A stretch of DNA of 64,000 bases from assembly GCA_029203165.1 (NCBI GenBank), contig CP119308.1, forward strand, positions 2,356,001 through 2,420,000. Direction: 5' to 3'. This document shows, in pieces, positions 32,326 through 40,356 of this stretch. The position numbers and the translations under genes are program-made. Source of the DNA: Candidatus Microbacterium colombiense. GTDB lineage: Bacteria; Actinomycetota; Actinomycetes; Actinomycetales; Microbacteriaceae. The stretch's first letter is position 1; every line of letters begins with the position of its first letter. The notes beneath the pieces are model-generated. The model made no database searches and was not told the origin of the DNA. It saw nothing but the letters and a program-made list of their open reading frames with translations.

Positions 32326-33729
32326 ATGACATCACGCCTGGTGGAGCAGCTCGGCGCCCAGAACGCGGCAGGCTCCACGGCTGCCGAGCTCGCCGCACAG
32401 ATCCGTGCGCTGATCCTCGATGGACGACTGACGGTGGGCGAACGCCTGCCCAGCGAGCGAGCGCTCGCCCTCGAATTGCGCAGATCGCGCTCGACGATGA
32501 CGCGGGTGTACGGCCTGCTCGATGCCGACGGCTACGTGTCCCGTCTGCATGGCGGGAGCACGCGGGTCGATCTGCCGCACTCCACCCTTCTGACGTCCGG
32601 GCCCGACGACGAGAGCGCCATCGACCTCTCGATCGCCTCGATGGACTCCACGCCGGGCCTGTACGACGCGACGGTGCGCTCACTGCCCCGGCTCGCGGCG
32701 CTTCGGGGAACCAGCGGATACTCGCTTCGAGGCCTGCCCGAGCTGCGCGACGCCGTCGCCCGCCGTTACACCGAGCGCGGCGCCGCGACCACAGCCGACC
32801 AGATCATCATCACCTCCGGCGCGCTCAACGCCCTGAACCTCATCCTCGCCACGATCGGCCGGCGTGGAGAACGCGCGCTCGTCGAGCAGCCGACGTTCCC
32901 TCACGCGCTCGAGGCGTTGCGCCGGCACGACTATCGTCTGCTCCCGACGCCCGTCGATGCCGACGGCTGGGACCCGCGCCACCTCACCGAGACTCTGCTC
33001 AGCAGCCATCCCCACGTCGCCTATCTGATCCCCGACTTCCACAACCCGACGGGCGCGACACTGCCCGACGAAGAACGGGGTCGGATCGCCACGACGGCGC
33101 GCAGTGCGGGAACGCACCTGATCATCGACGAGACGACCGCAGAGCTCGACATCGATCGCGGGTGGACTCCCCTGCCGATGAGCTCGTTCAGCCCCGAGGT
33201 CATCACTGTCGGGTCGATGTCGAAGATCGCGTGGGGTGGGCTCCGCCTCGGGTGGATCCGTGCGGATCGGTCGCTCATCGACCGGTTGCTCGCCGTCCGG
33301 CCGTCGTTCGAGCTGGGCACGGCGCTGCTCGAACAGTGCATCGCCGTGGAGCTGCTCGATGACATGACCGCCCTCACCTCGCATGTCCGTGAGCGACTCC
33401 GCGCCGGACGCGCGGCCGTCAGCGCCGGGCTGGCCGGCATCGACGGCGTCGACATGCCCCCGACACCCGGCGGATTGTCGACCTGGCTCGACCTCGGCGC
33501 TCCGCTGTCGACGACGCTCTCCCTGTCCGCGCGTGAGCATCGACTCCTGCTGCCGCCCGGCCCGCGGTTCTCGACCGGCGGTGTGCTCGAGCGCCGTCTG
33601 CGCATCCCGATCACGCTTCCGCCGGAGCGCACGGCCGATGCGATGGCTCGACTGCGTCTGGCGTGGGACGATCTCCGCCGCGGTGTCGTCACGGAACCGG
33701 CCGAAGTCCGCCACGCAGCGGTCATCTGA
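32326..33729 (+). CDS. MocR-type transcriptional regulator (GntR HTH plus aminotransferase fold)
   Basis: A 467-residue protein with an N-terminal GntR winged helix (AAQIRALILDGRLTVGERLP, then SERALALELRRSRSTMTRVY) and a C-terminal class I aminotransferase-like domain. The pyridoxal phosphate lysine is expected in TVGSMSKIAWGGLRLGW, and FHNPTGATLPDEER is the usual cofactor-binding loop. ATG at 32326 is preferred over an upstream start that would cover the operator. Pairing with yczE places it in the YczR group; the ligand is unknown. Confidence 0.9.
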   Translation: MTSRLVEQLGAQNAAGSTAAELAAQIRALILDGRLTVGERLPSERALALELRRSRSTMTRVYGLLDADGYVSRLHGGSTRVDLPHSTLLTSGPDDESAIDLSIASMDSTPGLYDATVRSLPRLAALRGTSGYSLRGLPELRDAVARRYTERGAATTADQIIITSGALNALNLILATIGRRGERALVEQPTFPHALEALRRHDYRLLPTPVDADGWDPRHLTETLLSSHPHVAYLIPDFHNPTGATLPDEERGRIATTARSAGTHLIIDETTAELDIDRGWTPLPMSSFSPEVITVGSMSKIAWGGLRLGWIRADRSLIDRLLAVRPSFELGTALLEQCIAVELLDDMTALTSHVRERLRAGRAAVSAGLAGIDGVDMPPTPGGLSTWLDLGAPLSTTLSLSAREHRLLLPPGPRFSTGGVLERRLRIPITLPPERTADAMARLRLAWDDLRRGVVTEPAEVRHAAVI

Positions 33730-33737
33730 TTCCGGAC

Positions 33738-33779
33738 GACGAGAACCCCGCCGCTGTCACCAGGGGCGGGGTTCTCGTC
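33738..33779. terminator. Terminator hairpin after mocR
   Basis: Perfect 15-bp stem: GACGAGAACCCCGCC (33738-33752) with its inverse at 33765-33779, loop of 12 nt. It stands 9 nt after the mocR stop and before the convergent DUF3145 gene. Confidence 0.8.
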
Positions 33780-33874
33780 ATAGGGAACGGGGAAACGTCT
33801 TCTCAGCGTCCGGGATGACTCACCGGCATCCGATACTCACGCCTCGCCCGTTCCAGGCTCATGTTGGCCGGAAC

Positions 33875-34378
33875 CTATCCGACCTTGTGCAACCAGACGA
33901 CGCGCGCGTCGTCGCTCGCGTGGCGGAACGGCTCCAGCTCCTCGTCCCAGGCGGCCCCGAGCGCGATGTCGAGCTCGCGCTGCAGCTCGGCGGCACTCCC
34001 TGCCGCGATCTCCATCGCGTAGCGGATGCGATCCTCGCCGATCACGATGTTGCCGGCGGCATCGGTCTGCGCGTAGTGGATGCCGAGGTCGGGAGTGTGC
34101 AGCCACCGTCCACCGTCACTGCGAGGCGTGGGATCTTCGGTGACCTCGAAGCGGAGGTGCTCCCAGCCGCGAATCGCCGTCGCCAGAGCTGCTCCCGTGC
34201 CCACCGGACCGTCCCAGTAGAACTCGGCGCGACGGGCACCGTCGAGCACCGGCTGGTCGATCCAGTCGAAATTCACCGCACGCCCGATAGCGCGACCGAC
34301 CGCCCATTCGAGGTGCGGGCAGAGCGCGCGAGGCGCCGAGTGGACGTAGACCACTCCGCGTGCGTAAGCCGTCGCCAT
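33875..34378 (-). CDS. DUF3145 family protein
   Basis: A 167-residue protein starting MATAYARGVVYVHSAPRALC, the conserved opening of DUF3145, a family found in Actinobacteria with no known function. Another conserved stretch is HLEWAVGRAIGRAVNFDW. No membrane segment or signal peptide is seen. The ATG at 34378 is preceded by GGAGAAATC; the frame extends further but without a better start. Confidence 0.88.
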   Translation of the reverse strand: MATAYARGVVYVHSAPRALCPHLEWAVGRAIGRAVNFDWIDQPVLDGARRAEFYWDGPVGTGAALATAIRGWEHLRFEVTEDPTPRSDGGRWLHTPDLGIHYAQTDAAGNIVIGEDRIRYAMEIAAGSAAELQRELDIALGAAWDEELEPFRHASDDARVVWLHKVG

Positions 34379-34495
34379 GATTTCTCCGTTCATCAGGTGC
34401 GTCTTCCCCAACGACCTGAACCACGAAGTGGCGAGAATATGCGGTTATGGGGCCATTCTCGCCCACTCTGGAAGAAATCACAAGCATGTAGTTCC

Positions 34496-34537
34496 GACGA
34501 CGAAGGCCCCGGTCATCCGACCGGGGCCTTCGTCGTC
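34496..34537. terminator. Terminator hairpin after the oxygenase-like gene
   Basis: An 18-bp perfect stem (arms 34496-34513 and 34520-34537, six-base loop) directly after the stop of the minus-strand gene at 34549. The arm begins GACGACGAAGGCCCCGGT. Confidence 0.85.
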
Positions 34538-34548
34538 GAGAACGAGGC

Positions 34549-35334
34549 TCAGGCCTCGCTCATCGCCTGCTTGACCTGCTGTCCCTTGGCCGCGTAGTAG
34601 GCGGCGCGCGCAGCATCCTTACGGGCCTGCTCGGCGTAGCCGTTCTCAAGCACATCCTGGGCGACCTCGTAGTTGGGCACATCGTCGGTGCCGTTGTACT
34701 TGGCGATGTAGGCGTCCAGCTCGGGGCCCGACGTCCACGACGTGATGAGGCAGTAACGCGGCTCGTCACCGTTGTGCGTCGCCGCGTGCCAGAGGCGCTG
34801 CGTGTCGACGATCAGCTGAGCGCCGGCCGGAAGAGCGATGCGGTACTCGATGCTGGGGTCGGTGCGGTTCTCACGCAGGACGAAGTAGCTGTCCTTGTCG
34901 TCGGTCAGGTTGAAGAAGCCACGCACGACCCAGCCTGTGCCGTCGGGGTTCAGACGGTTGTTGTCGTCCTGGTGCAGGTTGTAGAGGCAGTCACCGTACG
35001 GCGTGGGCTGCAGCTCGATCACACGGCACCGGCCGACGTTCGCGCCCGGCTCCTGCGCGCGACGCGTCAGGTTCGGGGCCTTCTCGGTCTGCGCGTCGAT
35101 CCACACGCCGTCCTTGTCGGTGCGCGGGGGCTTGTGGTTCCAGAAGCCGTTGCACTCGATGTCACCGAAGGCACTCGCGAGCGGAGCGAATCGGGTGTCA
35201 CCCGACGACTTCCAGTCGTTGTACTCGATGTCCAGCCACTCTTTGGGGTCGAGTTCCTGGTTGTAGCTGTCGAGGACGACGAAGCCCTTTTCCTCGAGCG
35301 CGGCGGATTTGATGTATCCCATGATGTAGGTCAT
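34549..35334 (-). CDS. Putative Fe(II)/2-oxoglutarate-type oxygenase
   Basis: A 261-residue cytosolic protein. A jelly-roll oxygenase is suggested by His121-x-Asp123 (LHQDDNNRLNPDG), a distal His183 or His187 (TQRLWHAATHNGDEPRY) and Arg193, the arrangement of the iron and 2-oxoglutarate ligands. The segment WVVRGFFNLTDDKDSYFVLR lies between them. Substrate is unknown. The ATG at 35334 has a GAAAGGAC Shine-Dalgarno sequence. An iron box 41-54 nt upstream suggests repression by DtxR/IdeR when iron is plentiful. The motif assignment is mine, not a family match. Confidence 0.6.
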   Translation of the reverse strand: MTYIMGYIKSAALEEKGFVVLDSYNQELDPKEWLDIEYNDWKSSGDTRFAPLASAFGDIECNGFWNHKPPRTDKDGVWIDAQTEKAPNLTRRAQEPGANVGRCRVIELQPTPYGDCLYNLHQDDNNRLNPDGTGWVVRGFFNLTDDKDSYFVLRENRTDPSIEYRIALPAGAQLIVDTQRLWHAATHNGDEPRYCLITSWTSGPELDAYIAKYNGTDDVPNYEVAQDVLENGYAEQARKDAARAAYYAAKGQQVKQAMSEA

Positions 35335-35374
35335 GTCCTTTCATCGGGGGCCAGCACGTTTTAACAGGCCCTGA

Positions 35375-35388
35375 TAAGGCAAGCCTAA
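35375..35388 (-). promoter_or_regulatory. Candidate DtxR/IdeR iron box
   Basis: Minus-strand TTAGGCTTGCCTTA is a near-perfect palindrome that fits the core of actinobacterial iron boxes (TTAGG...CCTAA). It overlaps a possible -35 (TTAGGC), with TTAAAA 18 nt further as a -10 for the oxygenase-like gene. Confidence 0.55.
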
Positions 35389-35434
35389 CAGCGACCTCGA
35401 CCGCGTCCCCCGAGGGCCGCCGTGAATAAGCGAA

Positions 35435-35440
35435 TAGACT
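35435..35440 (+). promoter_or_regulatory. Candidate -10 for the DUF262 gene
   Basis: TAGACT lies 58 nt before the ATG of the DUF262 gene, in the 164-nt divergent gap shared with the iron-box promoter. GGGAGGA provides the Shine-Dalgarno sequence. Confidence 0.4.
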
Positions 35441-35498
35441 GAATCGGGCGCCCGGCGAGTCCGCGGAGCCCCGCGCTACGGGAGGACGAGACACCAGC

Positions 35499-37496
35499 AT
35501 GAGCACTGCCACCAACGTCGAGGCGACAGCAGTCAACACGATCGAGTGGCTCGCAACAGGTTCGTCCACCATCGTCGTCCCCGTCTATCAGCGCCAATAC
35601 CGCTGGGACATCGGCGGATGCGAACGGTTGCTCTCCGACGTGCGCGCCGTCGCTGCGGAGGGCGATGCGCACCGGCACTTCATCGGTTCGATCCTGTCCG
35701 CCCACGATTCCGGCTCCGGGGACCTGATCCTGATCGACGGTCAACAGCGCATCACCACTCTCATGCTCCTGGTCGCCGCGCTCCACCATGCGGTGCGGGA
35801 CACGGAACCCGACCTGGCCGCAGAGCTCGAGCGCGTGCTGGTTCGCCCGGGCGATCCGGTGCGCACCGCGCTCCGACCGCACGACGCGTGGGCGGACCTC
35901 TACGAGTCGGTCGTCCTCGACCGGCGCGGCGACGCCGACCGCGAATCCCGCTTCGACGACAACTACGCCTTCTTCCGCAGCCAGATCCACGCCGATGAGG
36001 CGCGGTCGGTCTGGCGGGGACTGCAGAGGCTCGAGCACGTCTCGATCACCCTCGGCGCCCAGGCGAACGCGCAGCAGATCTTCGAGAGCCTCAACTCCAC
36101 GGGCGAGCCACTGCGCGATCACGAGCTCATCCACAACTACATCCTGATGGGTCTCACACACGGGGAGCAGCTCGATGTCGAGCGGCGCTTCTGGCTCCCG
36201 ATCGAGCAGCACACGGGCGAGGCGATCGGAGCGTTCTGGCGCCATTTCCTCGTGATGACCACCGGACGCGAGGTCGCGGCGAACGGCGAGCACGGCGTGT
36301 ACAGCGCCTTCCGTCAGTCGTTCCCCCATGTCGATGTCGCCCATCTGCAGGCCCACGCCGAGGTCTGGCGGCACCACGCCGAGATCTACGCCCTCCTGCT
36401 CGACCCGTCACGAGAGCAGGATGCCGAGATCTCACGCGAGCTCCGCCACATCAACACGTTCGGCCGAGCCGGCTATCCGCTGGCGCTGAGCGCGTACAGC
36501 GACTACGTGCGCGGCGTGATCCCCCGCGAGGAGCTCCTCGAGACGCTCGACTGGATCCAGGCCCTGTACCTCCGCCGCACGCTCGTCAACCTTCCGAACG
36601 AGCGACTGATCGCCCGCCTCTGCCGTGCGCGCGCCCAGGGACGCGACGCGCTGGCCCGCGCGTTCGCGCGCATCACCCCCTCCGATGAGAGGGTCAGCGC
36701 CGTGCTGAAGTACAGCGAGCTGCCCTACGCCGCCTACGTGCTGGGGAGGATGCAGGGCGTGGACGACCTCGACGGCTTCGACATCGAGCACATCGTGCCG
36801 GTCGTCCCCGGTGATGCCTGGACGGGCGACGGCACACGTCCGTGGAGCGAGTACAGCGACGACGAGCAGAACAGCCACCGCGCACTCGCTCCGACACTCG
36901 GCAACCTGACCCTTCTCGAACAACCGCTCACCGAGCGCGTGTTCGGAGAGTCCTACCCCGTCAAACGTGCAGAGGCCTACAGCCGCAGCACAGTGCCGGC
37001 CACGCGTGCACTCGAGTCGGTGACGAGCTGGGACACCGCCGCCATCACGCGCCGCACGGTCGCGCTGAGCACCGAGCTGCTGCGGTTGTGGGCGCGGCCC
37101 GCCCTGCCCGAGATCGATGACGACGGACTCACCCCGATCCTCGATGCCGTGCGCCGGCGGGGATGGCCGGCCGGGTGGGAGCGCGAGTTCGACTACGTGG
37201 AATACCGCGGCGAACGGTGGGAGGTGTACGACGTCAAGCACCTGTTCAACCGCGTCTTCCGTCGCGCGTGGACCGACACCCGCGATGCGGCGGTCGACTA
37301 CTGCGAGACGCACGGCGGCCCGATCTACGACGAGATGGCGTGGAAGGGGCACTGGGATGCTCTGGACGACACCCACTTCCTCTACATGGGCTGGGATTCG
37401 AACTACATGATGAACGCCGTGCAAGGCGTGCTGGATGAATCCGGTATCGCCGCAGAGGTGTTCGTGAAGTACTCCTACATCGGCAACGTGATGTGA
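35499..37496 (+). CDS. DUF262/DUF1524 protein, GmrSD-like restriction nuclease
   Basis: A 665-residue protein. The N-terminal DUF262 domain has the ParB-like motifs VPVYQRQYRW (about residues 28-37) and LIDGQQRITTLMLL (about 85-98), and QIFESLNSTGEPLRDHELIH. The DUF1524 HNH-type domain shows DIEHIVPVVPGD (about 428-439) and LGNLTLLEQPLTERVFGESY. This pairing is the fused form of GmrSD, a type IV enzyme against modified phage DNA. About 100 further residues (RGERWEVYDVKHLFNRVFRR to the end) form an extra domain I do not recognise. It stands alone among housekeeping genes. Confidence 0.85.
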   Translation: MSTATNVEATAVNTIEWLATGSSTIVVPVYQRQYRWDIGGCERLLSDVRAVAAEGDAHRHFIGSILSAHDSGSGDLILIDGQQRITTLMLLVAALHHAVRDTEPDLAAELERVLVRPGDPVRTALRPHDAWADLYESVVLDRRGDADRESRFDDNYAFFRSQIHADEARSVWRGLQRLEHVSITLGAQANAQQIFESLNSTGEPLRDHELIHNYILMGLTHGEQLDVERRFWLPIEQHTGEAIGAFWRHFLVMTTGREVAANGEHGVYSAFRQSFPHVDVAHLQAHAEVWRHHAEIYALLLDPSREQDAEISRELRHINTFGRAGYPLALSAYSDYVRGVIPREELLETLDWIQALYLRRTLVNLPNERLIARLCRARAQGRDALARAFARITPSDERVSAVLKYSELPYAAYVLGRMQGVDDLDGFDIEHIVPVVPGDAWTGDGTRPWSEYSDDEQNSHRALAPTLGNLTLLEQPLTERVFGESYPVKRAEAYSRSTVPATRALESVTSWDTAAITRRTVALSTELLRLWARPALPEIDDDGLTPILDAVRRRGWPAGWEREFDYVEYRGERWEVYDVKHLFNRVFRRAWTDTRDAAVDYCETHGGPIYDEMAWKGHWDALDDTHFLYMGWDSNYMMNAVQGVLDESGIAAEVFVKYSYIGNVM

Positions 37497-37530
37497 TCGA
37501 CGCCACCCTCGGACCGCTGCTCCCGAGCGA

Positions 37531-37536
37531 TAGGCT
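37531..37536 (+). promoter_or_regulatory. Leaderless-type -10 for the S33 peptidase gene
   Basis: TAGGCT ends 6 nt before the GTG at 37543, so transcription would begin at or next to the start codon. Confidence 0.55.
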
Positions 37537-37542
37537 CGGTGT

Positions 37543-38790
37543 GTGAGCACACGAGTTCGTCGCCTGTTGGACCTGACCGTCGAAGAGCACACGCTCACCG
37601 TCCCTCTGGTCTGGGGTGATCCCTCCGACCAACGAACGATCGATGTCTTCGCCTCGGTCGTCGCGCGTGAGGGAGGCGAAGCACTCCCCTACCTGGTGTT
37701 CCTGCAGGGCGGGCCCGGGCACGAGGCTCCGCGCCCCTTCCACCGGTCGACCGCGCCGGCGTGGCTCGACGAGGCGCTGGCACACTACCGGCTCGTCCTG
37801 CTCGATCAGCGCGGCACCGGCCATTCCACCCCCGTCGGCGACACGGATCTCGAGCGCGGCTCCTCGGCGGTCGCCGAGCACCTCACGCATCTGCGTGCGG
37901 ATGCGATCGTGCGCGACTGCGAAGCCCTGCGCGCGCACCTGGGGGCCGAGACGTGGAGCGTCCTGGGCCAGTCGTTCGGCGGGTTCACCACCCTCGCGTA
38001 CCTGTCGACTGACAGCGCCTCGCTCGACGACGTGTTCATCACCGGAGGCCTCAGCGCCATCGGGCGGCATCCCGACGACGTGTACGCGCTCTGCTATGAC
38101 AAGATGCGCACGGCTTCCGAGCAGTACTATCGGCGATTCCCCGAGCACCGTGACGTCATGCGTGGCCTCGTCGACCTGGCCGCCGCGGGCGACATCGTCC
38201 TGCCGGACGGCGAGGTCGTCTCACCCTCGCGACTGCGCTCCTTCGGCTCGGCGCTCGGCACGGACGACGGCTGGCAGACCGTGTGGTCACTGCTCGAGCG
38301 TGATCCCCGGTCGAACGCCTTCCGGTACGACCTGATGCACGCAATGCCCTACGACGGCCGGAATCCTCTCTACTTCGCCTTCCACGAGTCGAGCTACGCC
38401 GATGGGCACGCGACCCGCTGGTCGGCGGAGCGCACCGAACCGACCGACTTCCGCGACGACGTCACCCTGTTCACCGGAGAGCACATCCGTCGCGAATGGA
38501 CCGAGACCGTGCCGGCATTCCAGCCCTGGCGCGACGTCGCCCTCGAACTCGCCGAGTTCGAATGGCCCTCGGTGTACGACGCTGCGGCGATCGCGGCATC
38601 CGGTGCCACGGGCGCAGCCGCCGCGTATGTGAACGACGCGTACGTCCCGCTCGAGTTCTCCCTGGAGACCGCGGCGCTGATCCCCGGGGTGAAGCTGTGG
38701 GTCACCAGCGAGCACGAGCACAACGGTCTGCGATCCGGCCCTGTGCTGAGCAGGCTCATCGACCTGGCGCACGACCGACGTATCCGCTGA
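37543..38790 (+). CDS. Alpha/beta hydrolase, proline iminopeptidase-like (S33)
   Basis: A 415-residue protein with an alpha/beta-hydrolase fold: the oxyanion loop FLQGGPGHEAPRP, the LLDQRGTGHST motif typical of family S33, and the nucleophile elbow GQSFGGFTT. The late histidine is likely in TSEHEHNGLRSG. These point to an N-terminal prolyl aminopeptidase or related hydrolase. The GTG start has no Shine-Dalgarno sequence but has a -10 just upstream, suggesting a leaderless transcript. Confidence 0.88.
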   Translation: MSTRVRRLLDLTVEEHTLTVPLVWGDPSDQRTIDVFASVVAREGGEALPYLVFLQGGPGHEAPRPFHRSTAPAWLDEALAHYRLVLLDQRGTGHSTPVGDTDLERGSSAVAEHLTHLRADAIVRDCEALRAHLGAETWSVLGQSFGGFTTLAYLSTDSASLDDVFITGGLSAIGRHPDDVYALCYDKMRTASEQYYRRFPEHRDVMRGLVDLAAAGDIVLPDGEVVSPSRLRSFGSALGTDDGWQTVWSLLERDPRSNAFRYDLMHAMPYDGRNPLYFAFHESSYADGHATRWSAERTEPTDFRDDVTLFTGEHIRREWTETVPAFQPWRDVALELAEFEWPSVYDAAAIAASGATGAAAAYVNDAYVPLEFSLETAALIPGVKLWVTSEHEHNGLRSGPVLSRLIDLAHDRRIR

Positions 38791-38834
38791 GCACGATCCT
38801 CCGTACGGGGGATGCCGCACAGAGGACAGCGACC

Positions 38835-38840
38835 TAGGCT
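38835..38840 (+). promoter_or_regulatory. Leaderless-type -10 for small membrane protein gene
   Basis: TAGGCT ends 6 nt before the ATG at 38847. Confidence 0.5.
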
Positions 38841-38846
38841 GACGGC

Positions 38847-39131
38847 ATGAACGATGTCCTGGGCTGGGCGACCATGGTGGGCGTGCTGATCGCCGGCCCC
38901 GGCCTGCTGGTGTTCGGGATGCGGCAGACCTTCTCGCGCAAGCCCGTCGAGGAGAAGTACGAGGGGCTCAGCTCGGGCGGGCTCGGCGGTGCCTTCGACG
39001 CGGTCTGGTCCCCCTCGGCACACGAAGCCGGGATCGAACGCGACCGTCAGACGCAGCGCACGGCGCCCGCGCCCGCCCCGGGTGACCCGCCCGACGCGAT
39101 CGGCGACGGCCGGATCACGCTCGATCTGTGA
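38847..39131 (+). CDS. Small single-pass membrane protein, unknown
   Basis: A 94-residue protein with one N-terminal membrane helix (MNDVLGWATMVGVLIAGPGL, extending to LVFGM) and a hydrophilic, Pro/Asp-rich tail. No family is recognised. ATG at 38847 has no Shine-Dalgarno but a -10 lies 6 nt upstream. A terminator hairpin follows. Confidence 0.6.
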   Translation: MNDVLGWATMVGVLIAGPGLLVFGMRQTFSRKPVEEKYEGLSSGGLGGAFDAVWSPSAHEAGIERDRQTQRTAPAPAPGDPPDAIGDGRITLDL

Positions 39132-39157
39132 GCCGCCGCTCGATACGAAGACATGAA

Positions 39158-39191
39158 GAAGGCCCCGCTCTCCGAGGAGTGCGGGGCCTTC
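39158..39191. terminator. Bidirectional terminator
   Basis: An 11-bp stem GAAGGCCCCGC (39158-39168) with its inverse at 39181-39191, between the convergent small membrane protein gene and rpmE2. Confidence 0.75.
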
Positions 39192-39204
39192 GTCGTGACG
39201 GTCC

Positions 39205-39462
39205 TTACTTGGAGGAGCCGCCGAAGCCCTTGAAGCGCTGGTTGAACTTCTCGACGCGACCGGCCGAGTCCATGATGCGCTGCTTACCCGTGTAGAACGG
39301 GTGCGAGGCGGAGGAGATCTCGACATCGATGACGGGGTACTCCACGCCGTCCAGCTCGATGGTCTTGTCGCTCGTGACGGTGGAGCGGGTGAGGAAGGTC
39401 TCGCCCGAACCGAGGTCACGGAAAACGATGGCCCGGTACTCGGGGTGAATGTCAGTCTTCAT
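39205..39462 (-). CDS. rpmE2: 50S ribosomal protein L31 type B
   Basis: An 85-residue L31 of the type B family, starting MKTDIHPEYRAIVFRDLGSG and with ISSASHPFYTGKQRIMDSAG near the end. It has no cysteine, so it is the zinc-independent form. AAGGAATCCC precedes the ATG. A perfect inverted repeat (CCCTGG, six nt, CCAGGG) at 39481-39498 lies in its leader. Confidence 0.96.
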   Translation of the reverse strand: MKTDIHPEYRAIVFRDLGSGETFLTRSTVTSDKTIELDGVEYPVIDVEISSASHPFYTGKQRIMDSAGRVEKFNQRFKGFGGSSK

Positions 39463-39480
39463 GGGATTCCTTAGTTGCTG

Positions 39481-39498
39481 CCCTGGATTGTGCCAGGG
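39481..39498 (-). promoter_or_regulatory. Hairpin in rpmE2 leader
   Basis: A 6-6-6 inverted repeat (CCCTGG attgtg CCAGGG) ending 18 nt upstream of the rpmE2 start, close enough to affect translation initiation. Could serve autogenous control; no ligand is known. Confidence 0.4.
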
Positions 39499-39553
39499 AC
39501 GAGGGAAGTCTGTGGTGCAGAGAGCACCGAGGATCGATTCTAACAGATACCCG

Positions 39554-40339
39554 TCAGGATGCCGCGCGGGCGGCGTATCGGCCGTTCTCGCTGCTGAGGA
39601 CGATCGGCATGCCGAAGGCGTCGGTGAGCGCCTCGGACGTCAAGGTCTCCTCGATCGGGCCCGCAGCGACCACGCGGCCTTCCCGGAGGAGCATCACGTG
39701 GGTGAACCCGACCGGGATCTCCTCCACATGGTGGGTGACCATGAGCATCGCCGGGGTGCTCGGCGACGAGGCGTAACCGCTGAGCAGAGCGAGCAGCTCT
39801 TCGCGCGATCCGAGGTCGAGAGATGCCGTGGGCTCATCGAGGAGCAGCAGCTCGGGGTCGGTCATCACCGCGCGTGCGATCTGGACGCGCTTCTGCTCAC
39901 CGTCACTGAGGGTGCCGAACGTGCGATCCGCGAGGTGATCCAATCGCCAGTCGGCGAGCACCCGCAGTGCCCGACGTTCGTCGATCTCCTCGTAGGCCTC
40001 GTTCCATCTGCCGAGCACGGAGTACGCCGCGGTGAGCACGGTGTTGAGCACCGTCTCGTCGCGCGGGACCCGCTTGGCCATGGCCGACGAGGCGAAGCCG
40101 ATGCGTGGGCGCACCTCGAAGACGTCCGTACGGCCGAGGGTCTCCCCCAGCACGGTGACGGTGCCGGACGTCGGGTGCAGCAGCGTGTCGGCCAACTGCA
40201 GCAGGGTCGTCTTGCCTGCGCCGTTCGGACCGAGCACGACCCATCGCTGATCGTCCGAGACCTCCCAGGTCACGTGATCGATGATGTTGCGGCCCTCTCG
40301 GCGCACGACGACGTCGGTGAATTCCAGGGCGCTCGACAT
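39554..40339 (-). CDS. ABC transporter ATP-binding protein
   Basis: A 261-residue ABC ATPase with Walker A GPNGAGKTT (residues about 37-45), the signature LSDGEQKRVQIARA and Walker B LLLLDEPTASLDLG. No membrane subunit or binding protein is next to it. It resembles stand-alone ATPases of the YlmA/ModF kind (H-loop VTHHVEEIPVGFTHVMLLRE). Substrate is unknown. It lies 17 nt from glgA on the same strand and may share its transcript. Confidence 0.85.
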   Translation of the reverse strand: MSSALEFTDVVVRREGRNIIDHVTWEVSDDQRWVVLGPNGAGKTTLLQLADTLLHPTSGTVTVLGETLGRTDVFEVRPRIGFASSAMAKRVPRDETVLNTVLTAAYSVLGRWNEAYEEIDERRALRVLADWRLDHLADRTFGTLSDGEQKRVQIARAVMTDPELLLLDEPTASLDLGSREELLALLSGYASSPSTPAMLMVTHHVEEIPVGFTHVMLLREGRVVAAGPIEETLTSEALTDAFGMPIVLSSENGRYAARAAS

Positions 40340-40356
40340 GTCTCCAGCCTATCGGC

